The position numbers and the translations under genes are program-made. 64,000 nt of DNA. It comes from JAFDVL01 sp963794955 (lineage in GTDB: Bacteria; Acidobacteriota; Blastocatellia; RBC074). Numbering within the stretch: position 1 is the first letter of the stretch; each line of letters opens with the position of its first letter. Below, one piece after another: positions 1 to 8,706 of this stretch. Where the stretch lies: positions 124,001 through 188,000 of the forward strand of contig CAWCGF010000015.1 in assembly GCA_963794955.1 (NCBI GenBank), given 5' to 3'. The notes below the pieces were generated by a model that saw nothing but the letters and a program-made list of their open reading frames with translations, did no database searches and was not told the DNA's origin.

Positions 1-1410
1 GAGGCCGGCGTGGCGCTGCTGTTACCCATCGGTGATGAAACGCAGCCCATTGGTTATTTAGGCATTGGACGCCCAGCTAAAGGCGATGTGGAAGGTGAAG
101 AGATCGAATTCCTCAACGCCCTGCTCGGCATCGCGGCCAGCGGCATCGAAAATGCGCGGGCCCACACCGAAGCACAAAAGCTCAATCAAGACCTTGATCA
201 AAAAGTGCAGGAGTTGCGCGCGCTGCTGGATTTAGTCCGCGGACTGACTTCGGCGATTGAGCCGGAAGAGATCGCCCAACTCCTGGCGCTGACCTTGGCC
301 GGACGTTGGGCCGTGCGGAAATATGCCGTCGCGGCCTGGAAAGAAGGACATCAGATCGTCACCCGGCAAAAAGGCTTTGAGCTAAATCACATTGATGAGT
401 GCAAGCAACTACTTGACACGTTGCCTGAAGCCATTGCGATGACAAGCTTCCTGGATTGCACTTTCAAAGAGTTCATCCTTAATCAACAAGGTGAATTGTT
501 TTTCCCAATTCGCTCCAACGACATCACCAGCGGCGGCTTCGTTATTCTTGGCCCGCGCCCTGGTAAACTCATCTTCAGCGAAGCCGATTACGAATTTGGC
601 GCGGGTCTGGTCGCGCAAGCTGCCGTCGCCTTTGACAATTCCTGGTACATCAAAGAAACGATTCAACGCAAAAAAATCGAACAGGAATTGGAACTGGCTG
701 CCACGATTCAAACCACCTTATTTCCAGCGGCCATGCCGCGGCTAAAGAACTTCGATTTAGCTGCCCGCAATCGTCCGGCGCGGCAATGCGGGGGCGATTA
801 TTATGATGCGTTGCCTGTAGCGGCGACCACTGAAAATGATCCGCATTTGATTTGTGTCGCCGACGTTTCCGGTAAAGGCTTACCGGCTTCGTTGCTGATG
901 AGCAATATCCAAGCGACGTTGCGCGCCTTGCTCGGTCGCATTCCCGCGCTAACAGAATTGGCGGCGCATACAAATGAATTGTTGTTCGCAACCACGCCAT
1001 CGAACAAATACGTGACTGGCGTGCTGCTACAAATTGATCCCGTTACGGGCAAATGCGTTTATGTAAGCGCCGGTCATACCGATTGTTTGTTACTACGCGC
1101 CAATGGCGAAGCAGAATGGATCAAAGCGACGGGCACGCCGCTCGGCTTGATTTCAAATATGCCCTACGAAGAAGAGAGTTTTGTCGTGCACCCAGGTGAC
1201 ATCATCGCCTTGTTTTCTGACGGCGTGCCCGAAGCGCAAGACATCAACGAAGAAGAATACGGCGAGCAACACGTCGCCGATTTCATGCGCGGCATTGCCC
1301 ACGAATCCGCCACTGTGATCGTAGCGAAAATCTTTGATGAAATTGACCGCTTTGCCGGAGCCGCGCCGCAATATGATGACATCACCTTGTTTGTGCTAAA
1401 ACGATTGTAG
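1..1410 (+). CDS. GAF/SpoIIE-type serine phosphatase (5' partial)
   Basis: The reading frame is open from base 1, so the start lies upstream; the GTG at 10 is only an internal codon. About 469 residues are visible. The first ~65 and residues ~65-220 look like GAF-type sensor segments. The last ~240 form a PP2C-like SpoIIE/RsbU phosphatase with the metal-binding aspartates in GGDYYDA, VADVSGKG, FSDGVPE and YDDITLF. The linker IEQELELAATIQTTLFP is typical of RsbU-like proteins. The family dephosphorylates anti-sigma-factor antagonists of the STAS type; a STAS protein occurs at 25240-25644 but is not adjacent, so a partnership is only a guess. Confidence 0.9.
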   Translation, partial: EAGVALLLPIGDETQPIGYLGIGRPAKGDVEGEEIEFLNALLGIAASGIENARAHTEAQKLNQDLDQKVQELRALLDLVRGLTSAIEPEEIAQLLALTLAGRWAVRKYAVAAWKEGHQIVTRQKGFELNHIDECKQLLDTLPEAIAMTSFLDCTFKEFILNQQGELFFPIRSNDITSGGFVILGPRPGKLIFSEADYEFGAGLVAQAAVAFDNSWYIKETIQRKKIEQELELAATIQTTLFPAAMPRLKNFDLAARNRPARQCGGDYYDALPVAATTENDPHLICVADVSGKGLPASLLMSNIQATLRALLGRIPALTELAAHTNELLFATTPSNKYVTGVLLQIDPVTGKCVYVSAGHTDCLLLRANGEAEWIKATGTPLGLISNMPYEEESFVVHPGDIIALFSDGVPEAQDINEEEYGEQHVADFMRGIAHESATVIVAKIFDEIDRFAGAAPQYDDITLFVLKRL

Positions 1411-1423
1411 CTCGGTACAAAAC

Positions 1424-2347
1424 ATGATTTCACGCCGTCACTTTATTCCCATACTTACTGCTGCCGTCCTCTCCACCTCGAGTTCCCTATCGGCAAAATC
1501 ACCGGCCCGTTCCCTCCGCTTAGGCGGCCCGATTTTTCTCAAAAGCGATGACCCTGTCGAACTCGCGCGGGAACATCGGCGTCTGGGGTACAGCGCCGCG
1601 TATTGCCCGAATGTCAAACTGGCCGAGACAGAAAAACTCAAAGCGATTGAAAAAGCCTTTGCCGCAGAAAATGTCGTCATTGCCGAAGTCGGCGCATGGC
1701 GCAATATGCTCGAAGCAGACGCAACCAAGCGACGTGAGAACTTGGACTACATCATCGAACGCCTCGCCATTGCTGAAGCCGTCAACGCACGCAACTGCGT
1801 TGACATCGCGGGGTCATTCAATCCGAAGCAATGGGATGGCCCCGACCCGCGCAATGTCACGCAAGAATACTTCGACGCGACCGTCGAAAATTGCCGCAAG
1901 GTGATAGATGCCGTGAAGCCCAAACGCACGAAGTTTACGATTGAGATGATGGGCTGGAGTTTGCCCGATAGCCCGGATGCCTATGTGCGGCTCTTCAAAG
2001 CGATAGCTCGCCCTGGCTTTGGCGTTCACGTGGATGTTTGCAACATCATCAACAGCCCCGAACGCTTTTATCGCAGTGCGGAACTCATCGCCGAAACCTT
2101 CCGCAAACTCGGCCAAGTGGGTGTGTTCGTGTCACGCGAAAGATTTAGCAGGGCAAAAATGTTCATTTCATCGAAACAATTCCCGGACGTGGCGGCGTGG
2201 ACTATCGCGCGTATCTGAAAAACCTCATAAAGTATGCGCCCGACTGCACCGTTGATGCTCGAACATTTGAGCAAACCGGAAGAATACGAAGAAGGCAAGC
2301 AATACATCATGGGAGTCGCAAAAGATTTGAGTATCCCATTGGCCTGA
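1424..2347 (+). pseudogene. Sugar phosphate isomerase/epimerase (TIM barrel), three frameshifts
   Basis: AP-endonuclease-2-like TIM-barrel protein with an N-terminal export signal starting MISRRHF. The frame beginning at 1424 stays open to 2218 but loses homology near 2118. The expected continuation SCHAKDLAGQ lies in the next frame, HFIETIPGRGGVDYRAYLKN in the third from 2164, and MLEHLSKPEEYEEGKQ back in the original frame from 2255, ending with TGA at 2345-2347. Each switch is cured by deleting one base: a G near 2118-2120, an A in the run at 2155-2159, and a G near 2254. The gene leads a sugar-catabolism cluster. Either it is a decayed gene or the sequence contains insertion errors. Confidence 0.8.
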
Positions 2348-2357
2348 CTGAAACTTT

Positions 2358-3422
2358 ATGAAAATCGTTGGCATCAATTTCGATCACTTTCACATGGGCG
2401 ATTTGCTGCGGATGGCACATGAGCATCCGAACGCAGAAATCGTGGGCATCAGCGACGAACAGCCTGCACGGATGCAGGAGGCGGCGCGCAATTTTAATAT
2501 TCCTGATAACCGCGTCTATACCGACTACCAGCAATGCCTCGCGGAAACTAAACCGGACCTCGCGATTCTCTGCCCTGCCACGGCGAAGCACGCCGAGTGG
2601 GTCGAAAAAGTTGCGCCATATAACGTCCATATTTTGATGGAAAAACCGTTTGCGGCTTCGCTGGCGGACGCAGACCGGATGATTGCAGCGATGCAGCAAT
2701 CGGGAAAAACCTTAGCGATCAATTGGCCGCTCGTCTGGGTTCCCGCGCATCGCACGGCCAAGCGATTGATTGACGAAGGCACAATTGGCAAGGTCATCGA
2801 AGTGCATTTTTACGACGGCAATCGCGGGCCGCTCTACCACCTCGCCGACAAAGTCGAAGTGACAGAAGAAGAAGTGCAGGCGAAAAAGCCGAATAGCTGG
2901 TTTTATAAAAAATCACACGGCGGCGGTTCCCTGCTGGATTATCTGGGCTATGGCACCACGCTCGGCACGTGGTATCACCAGGGGAAAGCGCCACTGGAAG
3001 TCACAACCGTCATTAACGAAACTCCGGGCATCGAAGTGGACGAACACAGCATCACGATTGCACGCTACGATGTCGGGCTGACGAAATTTGAAACGCGCTG
3101 GGGCACGTTTACTGATCCCTGGATCACGCAACCGCAACCGAAATGCGGCTTCGTGATTATGGGCACGGACGGCACGATCAGCAGCTATGATTATGAGCCG
3201 ACGATTCGATTGCAAACGCGTGCGCGCGTCGAAGCGTTCGATGTCCCCGTAGATAAAATTCAGCCGCCGTATCAAAATCCGCTTCAATATTTCATTCATT
3301 GTTTAGTAACAGGCGAAAAAGTAACCGGCCCACTCTCGCTGGAAACCAGCCGCATCGGACAACAGATCGTAGATTCAGCCGTGCTGAGTGCAAAGGAAAA
3401 ACGAACGGTGCAGTTAACCTGA
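2358..3422 (+). CDS. Gfo/Idh/MocA family oxidoreductase
   Basis: 354-residue NAD(P)-dependent dehydrogenase. The N-terminus (MKIVGINFDHFHMGDLLRMA) has the beta-strand and turn of a Rossmann fold. LMEKPFAASLADADRMIAA carries the EKP motif of the family, whose lysine is catalytic. The C-terminal half is the GFO_IDH_MocA substrate domain, with YLGYGTTLGTWY in place of the more usual HxxD motif. It starts 10 bp after the broken isomerase gene and probably shares its transcript. The family oxidises sugars, inositols or related polyols; the substrate cannot be read from the sequence. Confidence 0.9.
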   Translation: MKIVGINFDHFHMGDLLRMAHEHPNAEIVGISDEQPARMQEAARNFNIPDNRVYTDYQQCLAETKPDLAILCPATAKHAEWVEKVAPYNVHILMEKPFAASLADADRMIAAMQQSGKTLAINWPLVWVPAHRTAKRLIDEGTIGKVIEVHFYDGNRGPLYHLADKVEVTEEEVQAKKPNSWFYKKSHGGGSLLDYLGYGTTLGTWYHQGKAPLEVTTVINETPGIEVDEHSITIARYDVGLTKFETRWGTFTDPWITQPQPKCGFVIMGTDGTISSYDYEPTIRLQTRARVEAFDVPVDKIQPPYQNPLQYFIHCLVTGEKVTGPLSLETSRIGQQIVDSAVLSAKEKRTVQLT

Positions 3423-3486
3423 TTCTTAGGTCTCGCTCCAGATTCCTGGATACAAAAGATAGAGTGGTCTCTTCCTCAGAAATTGT

Positions 3487-4047
3487 ATGTGTCACTTCAT
3501 AACAGCTACCTTACCAAAAGGAACGAATCTTGAAGCAGCAGCAACAGTTTTTGACCAATTCAAATTAGGGTTTAAGGTCATTCATAACCAGCATCTGGAA
3601 AGCCAGATCCCTGAAGGCGAACACTACATTTTGACAACGCGCGGTCATTGCGACTGCGGGACAGTAATTGGTTCTTTGCATAGAAACACAGGCAACGACT
3701 CCCCTTATTCTGAACGCGATTTGAAAAAATTCCGCAAGCTAGGCTGGAGCGAAGCCAAAATCAAACGCTGGCTAGAAGAAAAAGAAAGTGCCCGAAAAAC
3801 CGCAGAAATCAAAGCGCAAACTTTTACAGAAAATGAAGAATCACAGGCTTCTTTTTGGGTTGGTTTTCTGACAGCTGCTTTGAAATCAGATCACATTAAT
3901 CGCATAGGCTTATTATTGCATTTGTATACAAAAGGGGTAACAAACGAGAAAATCAAATTGAAAAATACAGTGCTAATGCCCATCAAACAACTACGGGCAG
4001 AAGATTTACTGAATATTGAGGAAGACACTTTGTATCAATTCATTTGA
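3487..4047 (+). CDS. Conserved hypothetical protein with CDCGT motif
   Basis: 186-residue soluble protein without a signal peptide. It begins MCHFITATLP and has a short Cys motif, RGHCDCGTVIGS (residues ~52-63), preceded by EGEHYILTT. The middle is rich in Lys and Glu (FRKLGWSEAKIKRWLEEKE, a likely helix pair), and the C-terminus is a plain alpha/beta segment. I do not recognise a characterised family. Its stop codon lies 5 bp before the ATG of the following dehydrogenase. It looks poorer in GC than its neighbours and has no obvious tie to sugar metabolism, so it may be a recent insertion in the cluster. Confidence 0.7.
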   Translation: MCHFITATLPKGTNLEAAATVFDQFKLGFKVIHNQHLESQIPEGEHYILTTRGHCDCGTVIGSLHRNTGNDSPYSERDLKKFRKLGWSEAKIKRWLEEKESARKTAEIKAQTFTENEESQASFWVGFLTAALKSDHINRIGLLLHLYTKGVTNEKIKLKNTVLMPIKQLRAEDLLNIEEDTLYQFI

Positions 4048-4052
4048 ACTTT

Positions 4053-5171
4053 ATGCCTGAAGAACTCGCCGACGATTACGGTTTAGCCAAGCAACAAATC
4101 ACGCAGCAAATCGCTGCGCCGGACTTGCTGTATCAGCCGCGCAATCCGAAAAACTACAACCCGCCGATTGGCTTGATCGGATGCGGCGGAATTTCGTCAC
4201 AGCACCTGAACGCCTACAAACTCGCGGGCTTCAACGTGGTCGCGCTCTGTGATCGTAATGAACACAAGGCGCGCGAACGCCAGCAGCAATTTTTTCCTGA
4301 TGCTTTTGTCACGACTGATTACCGCGAAATTCTCAAGCGCGGCGACATCGAAGTCGTAGACCTTACGCCTCATCCTACAGATCGCAACTCGATCATCGAA
4401 GAAGCTATTGCCGCTGGCAAACACATCCTCTCGCAAAAACCATTTGTAACGGATTTGGATGTAGGTGAGCATTTGATTGCATTGGCCAGCAAGCGCCGTG
4501 TGAAGCTGGCGGTAAACCAGAACGGACGTTGGGCACCGCATTTCAGCTACCTTCGCAATGCGATTCAGGCGGGATTGATCGGCGATGTGGTCAGTGCCAA
4601 TTTCACATTGCATTGGGATCACAACTGGATTATCGGCACGCACTTTGAAAACATTCACGATCTGGTGTTGTATGACTTCGGCGTGCATTGGTTCGATATG
4701 GCGCAATGTTTTTTTTCTGAGCGCGCAGCCAAACGAGTCTATGCGACAACTGCACGCGGCATTGGACAACGAGCGAAACCGCCGATGCTCGCCAGCGCAG
4801 TGATTGAGTTTGAAGACGGCATCGCTACGTTGCATTTCAACGCGAACGTAACGGACGGCCAGGAAGATCGCACGTACGTTGCAGGCACAAAAGGCTCTAT
4901 CGTCAGCATCGGCCCAAGTTTGTCGGAACAGTCCGTGACGCTTTATACTGACGCCGGGTTTGCCCAACCCGAGTTACAGGGCACGTGGTTTCTGCAAGGC
5001 TTTCACGGCACGATGGCGGAGTTGCTTTGCGCGATTGAAGAAGACCGCGAGCCAGTGAATAACGCGCGCGATAATTTACGCGGCTTGGCGTTATGCTTTG
5101 CGGCAATTGATTCGGCGGCAAAAGGAATGCCGCAAGTACCGGGATTAATTCGGAAATTACCAATGCGATAA
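4053..5171 (+). CDS. Gfo/Idh/MocA family oxidoreductase
   Basis: 372-residue NAD(P)-dependent dehydrogenase. GLIGCGGISSQHLNAY is the dinucleotide-binding glycine loop (residues ~34-49). SQKPFVTD is the EKP-like catalytic motif with Gln instead of Glu. YDFGVHWFDMAQCFF supplies the HxxD substrate-site residues. I chose the ATG at 4053; a TTG at 4044 would overlap the stop of the preceding gene. It is a paralog of the dehydrogenase at 2358-3422, but that one lacks the HxxD motif, so the two probably act on different substrates of one pathway. Confidence 0.9.
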   Translation: MPEELADDYGLAKQQITQQIAAPDLLYQPRNPKNYNPPIGLIGCGGISSQHLNAYKLAGFNVVALCDRNEHKARERQQQFFPDAFVTTDYREILKRGDIEVVDLTPHPTDRNSIIEEAIAAGKHILSQKPFVTDLDVGEHLIALASKRRVKLAVNQNGRWAPHFSYLRNAIQAGLIGDVVSANFTLHWDHNWIIGTHFENIHDLVLYDFGVHWFDMAQCFFSERAAKRVYATTARGIGQRAKPPMLASAVIEFEDGIATLHFNANVTDGQEDRTYVAGTKGSIVSIGPSLSEQSVTLYTDAGFAQPELQGTWFLQGFHGTMAELLCAIEEDREPVNNARDNLRGLALCFAAIDSAAKGMPQVPGLIRKLPMR

Positions 5172-5174
5172 ATG

Positions 5175-5255
5175 TTTCATCCACGACAGCCACACGAAGA
5201 GTACACTAAGCATTATTTTTCTTGGTGCTGCTTCGTGTGGCTTCGTGGATGAAAA
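5175..5255. repeat. Palindromic repeat, CCACGAAG family copy 1
   Basis: Arms at 5175-5199 and 5231-5255 are inverted copies of one another (TTTCATCCACGA... and ...TCGTGGATGAAAA), with one extra C in the left arm. The element fills the gap between the dehydrogenase and the SIS gene and reaches to within 9 bp of the SIS start codon. It belongs with the copies at 6043-6161 and 59400-59500. Confidence 0.75.
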
Positions 5256-5263
5256 TAAATAAA

Positions 5264-6034
5264 ATGACAGCTTCACTAACATACTTTGATAAAACTCTTG
5301 CACTCTTACAACACCTCAAAGAAACGCAACTCGATAACATCGAACAGGCCGCCCAAATCTGCGCTAACAGCATTGCTAAGCAAGGCCTAGTGTTTCTCTT
5401 CGGCAACGGTCATTCGCGGATGATGTGCGAAGAGATGACGCCGCGACAGGGCTGTTTTGTCGGCTTTGTCGCAATGGTTGAACTTGCGCTTTCCAATCAC
5501 GCGAACATCGTCGGCACGAACGGATTGCGCGCGCCGCTGCATCTGGAAAAATACGAGGGCTATGCCGAAGAGATTTTGAAAGGCTTCAAGTTTGGCCCGC
5601 ACGACGCGATGATCGTGATCTCGACCAGTGGCATTCGACCGGTAATTGTTGAGATGGCGCAAGGCGCGAAAAATCGGGGATTGCCTGTAATCGGCATCTG
5701 TTCGCGTGCGCATTGTGAACAATCTGTGCCTGCTCATTCATCAGGCCAGAAGCTGATTGACGTGGCGGATGTCGTGATTGACAACGCTTGTCCGCCAGGC
5801 GATTGCGTCGTTGAATTGGAAGGCCTGGAATGGCGCACGGGGCCAACGTCAACTGTGACGGGCGGAATGATTATCAATATGGTGCGAAGTCGGACGGCAG
5901 AGCTATTGCTGGAAAAAGGCGTAAAACCAACGATGCTCCCCTCGCATCAGTTCGTCGGCAATACCAGCGCAGCAGAACAGCTTGAACGCTTCTACGAAGG
6001 CTATCGCCAAAGCCTGGCGCATTTATATCAATAA
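5264..6034 (+). CDS. SIS domain sugar isomerase (UPF0309-like)
   Basis: 256-residue cytosolic protein with a sugar-isomerase (SIS) fold that binds phosphosugars. LFGNGHSRMMCEEMTPR is the first substrate loop, and DAMIVISTSGIRPVIVEMA is the SIS motif with its serine-threonine cluster. The ending HQFVGNTSAAEQLERFYEGY is typical of the uncharacterised SIS proteins related to YokJ and NagB-II. Starts at 5222 or 5249 are possible, but both lie in or beside the inverted repeat, so the ATG at 5264 (MTASLTYFDK) is preferred. Its place between dehydrogenases supports a role in sugar-phosphate conversion. Confidence 0.85.
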   Translation: MTASLTYFDKTLALLQHLKETQLDNIEQAAQICANSIAKQGLVFLFGNGHSRMMCEEMTPRQGCFVGFVAMVELALSNHANIVGTNGLRAPLHLEKYEGYAEEILKGFKFGPHDAMIVISTSGIRPVIVEMAQGAKNRGLPVIGICSRAHCEQSVPAHSSGQKLIDVADVVIDNACPPGDCVVELEGLEWRTGPTSTVTGGMIINMVRSRTAELLLEKGVKPTMLPSHQFVGNTSAAEQLERFYEGYRQSLAHLYQ

Positions 6035-6042
6035 TGTCGTTT

Positions 6043-6161
6043 GCCACGAATTACACGAATTCACTTAGGGTTTGGGACTTGAAGCTCAGCTTACCCCTAA
6101 GACCTAAGACCCAAAAACAAAGACCGGCTTTCAATTCGTGATGAGTCGTGCAATTCGTGGC
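6043..6161. repeat. Palindromic repeat, CCACGAA family copy 2
   Basis: Left arm GCCACGAATTACACGAATT (6043-6061) pairs with an inverted copy ending GCAATTCGTGGC at 6161. The interior holds a second, looser pairing between CTTAGGGTTTGGG and CCTAAGACCCAAA. It occupies the whole gap between the SIS gene and the SDR gene. Confidence 0.7.
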
Positions 6162-6170
6162 TGAATCTCT

Positions 6171-6932
6171 ATGAACCTACTTATTACCGGCTCAACAGGC
6201 ATCGCTGCCGCGACCGCGCGAATCGCGGCACAAGCGGGAGCATCCGTTTTTATCACGAGCCGCACCGAAGCCAATTGCCGCGCTTTAGCGGAAGAAATCA
6301 ATGGCGCATACCAAGCGGCGGACTTGACCGATGAACAGGCGGTGATCGAAGTGGTGAAGGCGTGTGTCGCACGCTTTGGTCGCATTGACGCGCTCTACAA
6401 CGTGGCAGGCATCAGCGGACGGCAATTCGGCGATGGCCCAATTCACGAATGTACCGTAGAGGGCTGGGACACGACGCTTGATACCAACGTCAAAAGCATG
6501 TTTTTGCTGTGCCGGGAAGTGATCAAGCAAATGCTTCAACAAGACCTTAACGAAGCTGGCCTGCGCGGCACGATTTTGAACATGGCGAGCGTGCTCGGCT
6601 TTTCGCCCGAACCAAAACATTTCGCTTCGCATGCGTATGCCGCGAGCAAAGGCGCGATTATCAGCCTGAGCAAATCTATGGCGGCCTATTATGCTCCGCA
6701 TAAAATCCGTGTGAATGTGATTGCCCCGGCGTTGATTCGCACGCCGATGAGCCAGCGGGCGCAGGAGAATCCAACGATTGTAGAATTCATGAAAACCAAA
6801 CAACCTCTAGTGGGAGACTTGATTGAAGCCGAGGAGGTAGCGAAGGCATCGCTGTTTTTATTGAGCGATGATTCGCGGCATATTACGGGCGATGTAATGA
6901 CGGTGGATGGGGGTTGGAGTGTTAGCGGGTAG
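6171..6932 (+). CDS. SDR family oxidoreductase
   Basis: 253-residue short-chain dehydrogenase/reductase. LLITGSTGIAAATARIAA is the cofactor loop, in TGSxGI form rather than the classical TGxxxGIG. NVAGISG is the NNAG-like motif. The Ser of NMASVLG and the Tyr and Lys of HAYAASKGA are the catalytic residues. It ends with the usual TGDVMTVDGGWS. It is the last gene of the sugar cluster and probably oxidises a secondary alcohol of the pathway intermediate. Its stop abuts the convergent PIN gene with no room for a terminator. Confidence 0.92.
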   Translation: MNLLITGSTGIAAATARIAAQAGASVFITSRTEANCRALAEEINGAYQAADLTDEQAVIEVVKACVARFGRIDALYNVAGISGRQFGDGPIHECTVEGWDTTLDTNVKSMFLLCREVIKQMLQQDLNEAGLRGTILNMASVLGFSPEPKHFASHAYAASKGAIISLSKSMAAYYAPHKIRVNVIAPALIRTPMSQRAQENPTIVEFMKTKQPLVGDLIEAEEVAKASLFLLSDDSRHITGDVMTVDGGWSVSG

Positions 6933-7319
6933 CTACCAAATCCTTTGTATACCGTAAGGATCGAACTGCGTATCAACACTTTTAATTGGCCAGCCCTCTA
7001 CAATTGATTGAGCAGCTAACAGGCGATCAAAAGGGTCACGATGATGAAATGCTAGTTTGGCGACGATACCGAGATGATTGATGTTTATTGGTAACAACTG
7101 AAAATCATTCAACCAGAGTTGTTCAGGGATAAAGATTTCAACAGGTTTAGGAATTTGTAGTTTTTGCAGCGAGGATTTAATTGCAATTTCCCAAGCACTT
7201 GCAAGACTCAAGTAAATGTCATTAGCAGGGTCTTCGATCGCAGCGCATGCATCAGGGCTGAGTAAGGGGCTGTTATTTACGAAGTAAAGTAGTGTATGCG
7301 TATCAAGCAAGAGGTTCAT
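6933..7319 (-). CDS. PIN domain toxin, VapC type
   Basis: 128-residue PIN-fold ribonuclease. LLDTHTLLYF gives the first metal-binding aspartate, SAWEIAIK the conserved glutamate, and HHRDPFDRLLAAQSI the DxxD of the active site. This is the subfamily often paired with Phd-like antitoxins. The ATG overlaps the antitoxin stop by 4 bp (7316-7319), which fits translational coupling. The toxin would cleave RNA in the cytoplasm when not held by the antitoxin. Confidence 0.92.
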   Translation of the reverse strand: MNLLLDTHTLLYFVNNSPLLSPDACAAIEDPANDIYLSLASAWEIAIKSSLQKLQIPKPVEIFIPEQLWLNDFQLLPININHLGIVAKLAFHHRDPFDRLLAAQSIVEGWPIKSVDTQFDPYGIQRIW

Positions 7320-7543
7320 TCCATGTACTCTTTGAAATCCTCTAGGGGCTCGTCGAAATCAAGTGACATGAAAATTTGCCCTTCTGCGCTTCCCGCCTTA
7401 CGCGGTTTCCTCACGTGCGGAAGTTTGATAACTTTTGCTATAGGTTGTGCCGACTGCGTCAAGACAATCTCTTCGCCTTGCGCAATAGCAGTGAGCAAAA
7501 CGCCAATTTGACCGGGTAACTCTGTGATTTCAATTTGCTGCAT
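7316..7543 (-). CDS. Phd/YefM-type antitoxin
   Basis: 75-residue protein. MQQIEITELPGQIGVLLTAI and GEEIVLTQSAQPIAKVIKL match the N-terminal DNA-binding fold of Phd/YefM antitoxins. The acidic tail (MSLDFDEPLEDFKEYME) is the likely toxin-wrapping segment. A GTG at 7549 is in frame, but the GAGGAG box points to the ATG at 7543. The module presumably represses its own promoter in the 7544-7575 gap, which it shares head-to-head with the MetE-like gene. Confidence 0.88.
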   Translation of the reverse strand: MQQIEITELPGQIGVLLTAIAQGEEIVLTQSAQPIAKVIKLPHVRKPRKAGSAEGQIFMSLDFDEPLEDFKEYME

Positions 7544-7575
7544 AATCACTCCTCACGGCAATACTAACATAAGAT

Positions 7576-8625
7576 ATGAATGAAAAACCGCTCAGAACAA
7601 CCGTCATCGGCAGCTATCCCTTTCCCGGCTGGCTCGAATTTGCGTGTCAACATCTCGATCAGTTCGGCTCGGAAGATCGCAGGGAACTTCAGGACGATGC
7701 CGTGATCGCAGCGATTCACGATCAGGTCACCGCAGGATTGGACGTCATTACCGACGGCGAACAAACGCGGCTCGATTTCAACTTGTCGTTTTACGGCTTT
7801 CTCGAAGGCATTGAGCTGGAGCCTGCGCAGCCGCGTCGCTTTGGCCCGCCTGCGCACGACCAACGTGGCAAGCACAAAATTATCGGCGAACTGAAAGCCC
7901 CGCGCGGCCTCGGCGTCGTCGAAGAATTCCAACGGCTGCAACGGCTGGCGCAGTTCGCGGTTCGCGGTTCACAGTCTGCTGTTGCACTGAAGGCTTCCGT
8001 GCCTGGGCCTTATACGCTCAGCGGGCGTTTGTTGCCGAACGCAAACTATCCCGACCGCTTTGCGATCACCGAAGCGTTACTGCCTATCGTGCGCAAAGAA
8101 CTCGAAGATTTAGTCGCCGCCGGGTGCCGGGAAATCACGGTGGATGAGCCTTCGATGAGTTGTTATGCGCACCGCGAAGACCCGTATCGCTTTGTAGACA
8201 TCTTCAATCGCACGATTGACCCCATTGTCGGCCAATGCCGCCTTTCGACGCACGCGTGCTTTGGCAATTACAAAGGTCGTGCGGTGGGATTGCGCAGCTA
8301 CCAGCCGATGTATCCGGCGTTCCTCGACATCAAAGTGGACGAGATGCACCTGGAAATGGCGAGCCGCGAATTTTCGGAACTGGAAATCATCCAAACCATC
8401 GCCGAACGAATGGATGTCGCCGTAGGCATCATTGATGTGAAAAGTTATTACATCGAAACCGTAGAGGTTGTGGCGCAGCGCGTTCGTGAGTGCTTGAAAT
8501 ATGCCCCGGCTGAACGATTAGCATTCGCGCCGGATTGCGGCCTGAGCCAAACTGCGCGCTGGGCCGCAAAACAAAAGCTCATCAATATGGTCGCAGGCGT
8601 CAAGCAAGTACGCGCGGAGGTGTAA
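7576..8625 (+). CDS. Cobalamin-independent methionine synthase family protein (MetE C-domain-like)
   Basis: 349-residue TIM barrel corresponding to the C-terminal catalytic half of MetE, without the N-terminal folate half. TTVIGSYPFPGWL is the characteristic N-terminus. STHACFGNYKG carries the His-x-Cys zinc ligands and FAPDCGLSQ the third, C-terminal cysteine. Stand-alone proteins of this type transfer methyl groups from unknown donors or act on other thiols, so methionine synthesis is possible but not shown. It stands alone between two toxin-antitoxin areas. Confidence 0.88.
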   Translation: MNEKPLRTTVIGSYPFPGWLEFACQHLDQFGSEDRRELQDDAVIAAIHDQVTAGLDVITDGEQTRLDFNLSFYGFLEGIELEPAQPRRFGPPAHDQRGKHKIIGELKAPRGLGVVEEFQRLQRLAQFAVRGSQSAVALKASVPGPYTLSGRLLPNANYPDRFAITEALLPIVRKELEDLVAAGCREITVDEPSMSCYAHREDPYRFVDIFNRTIDPIVGQCRLSTHACFGNYKGRAVGLRSYQPMYPAFLDIKVDEMHLEMASREFSELEIIQTIAERMDVAVGIIDVKSYYIETVEVVAQRVRECLKYAPAERLAFAPDCGLSQTARWAAKQKLINMVAGVKQVRAEV

Positions 8626-8706
8626 AGATGAAATCTCTTTTCCTATTTTTATTTTTTTGATAATAACAAAGATGCCTCAGAGTTTGAGGTTGGCCCAGGC
8701 GACCAG

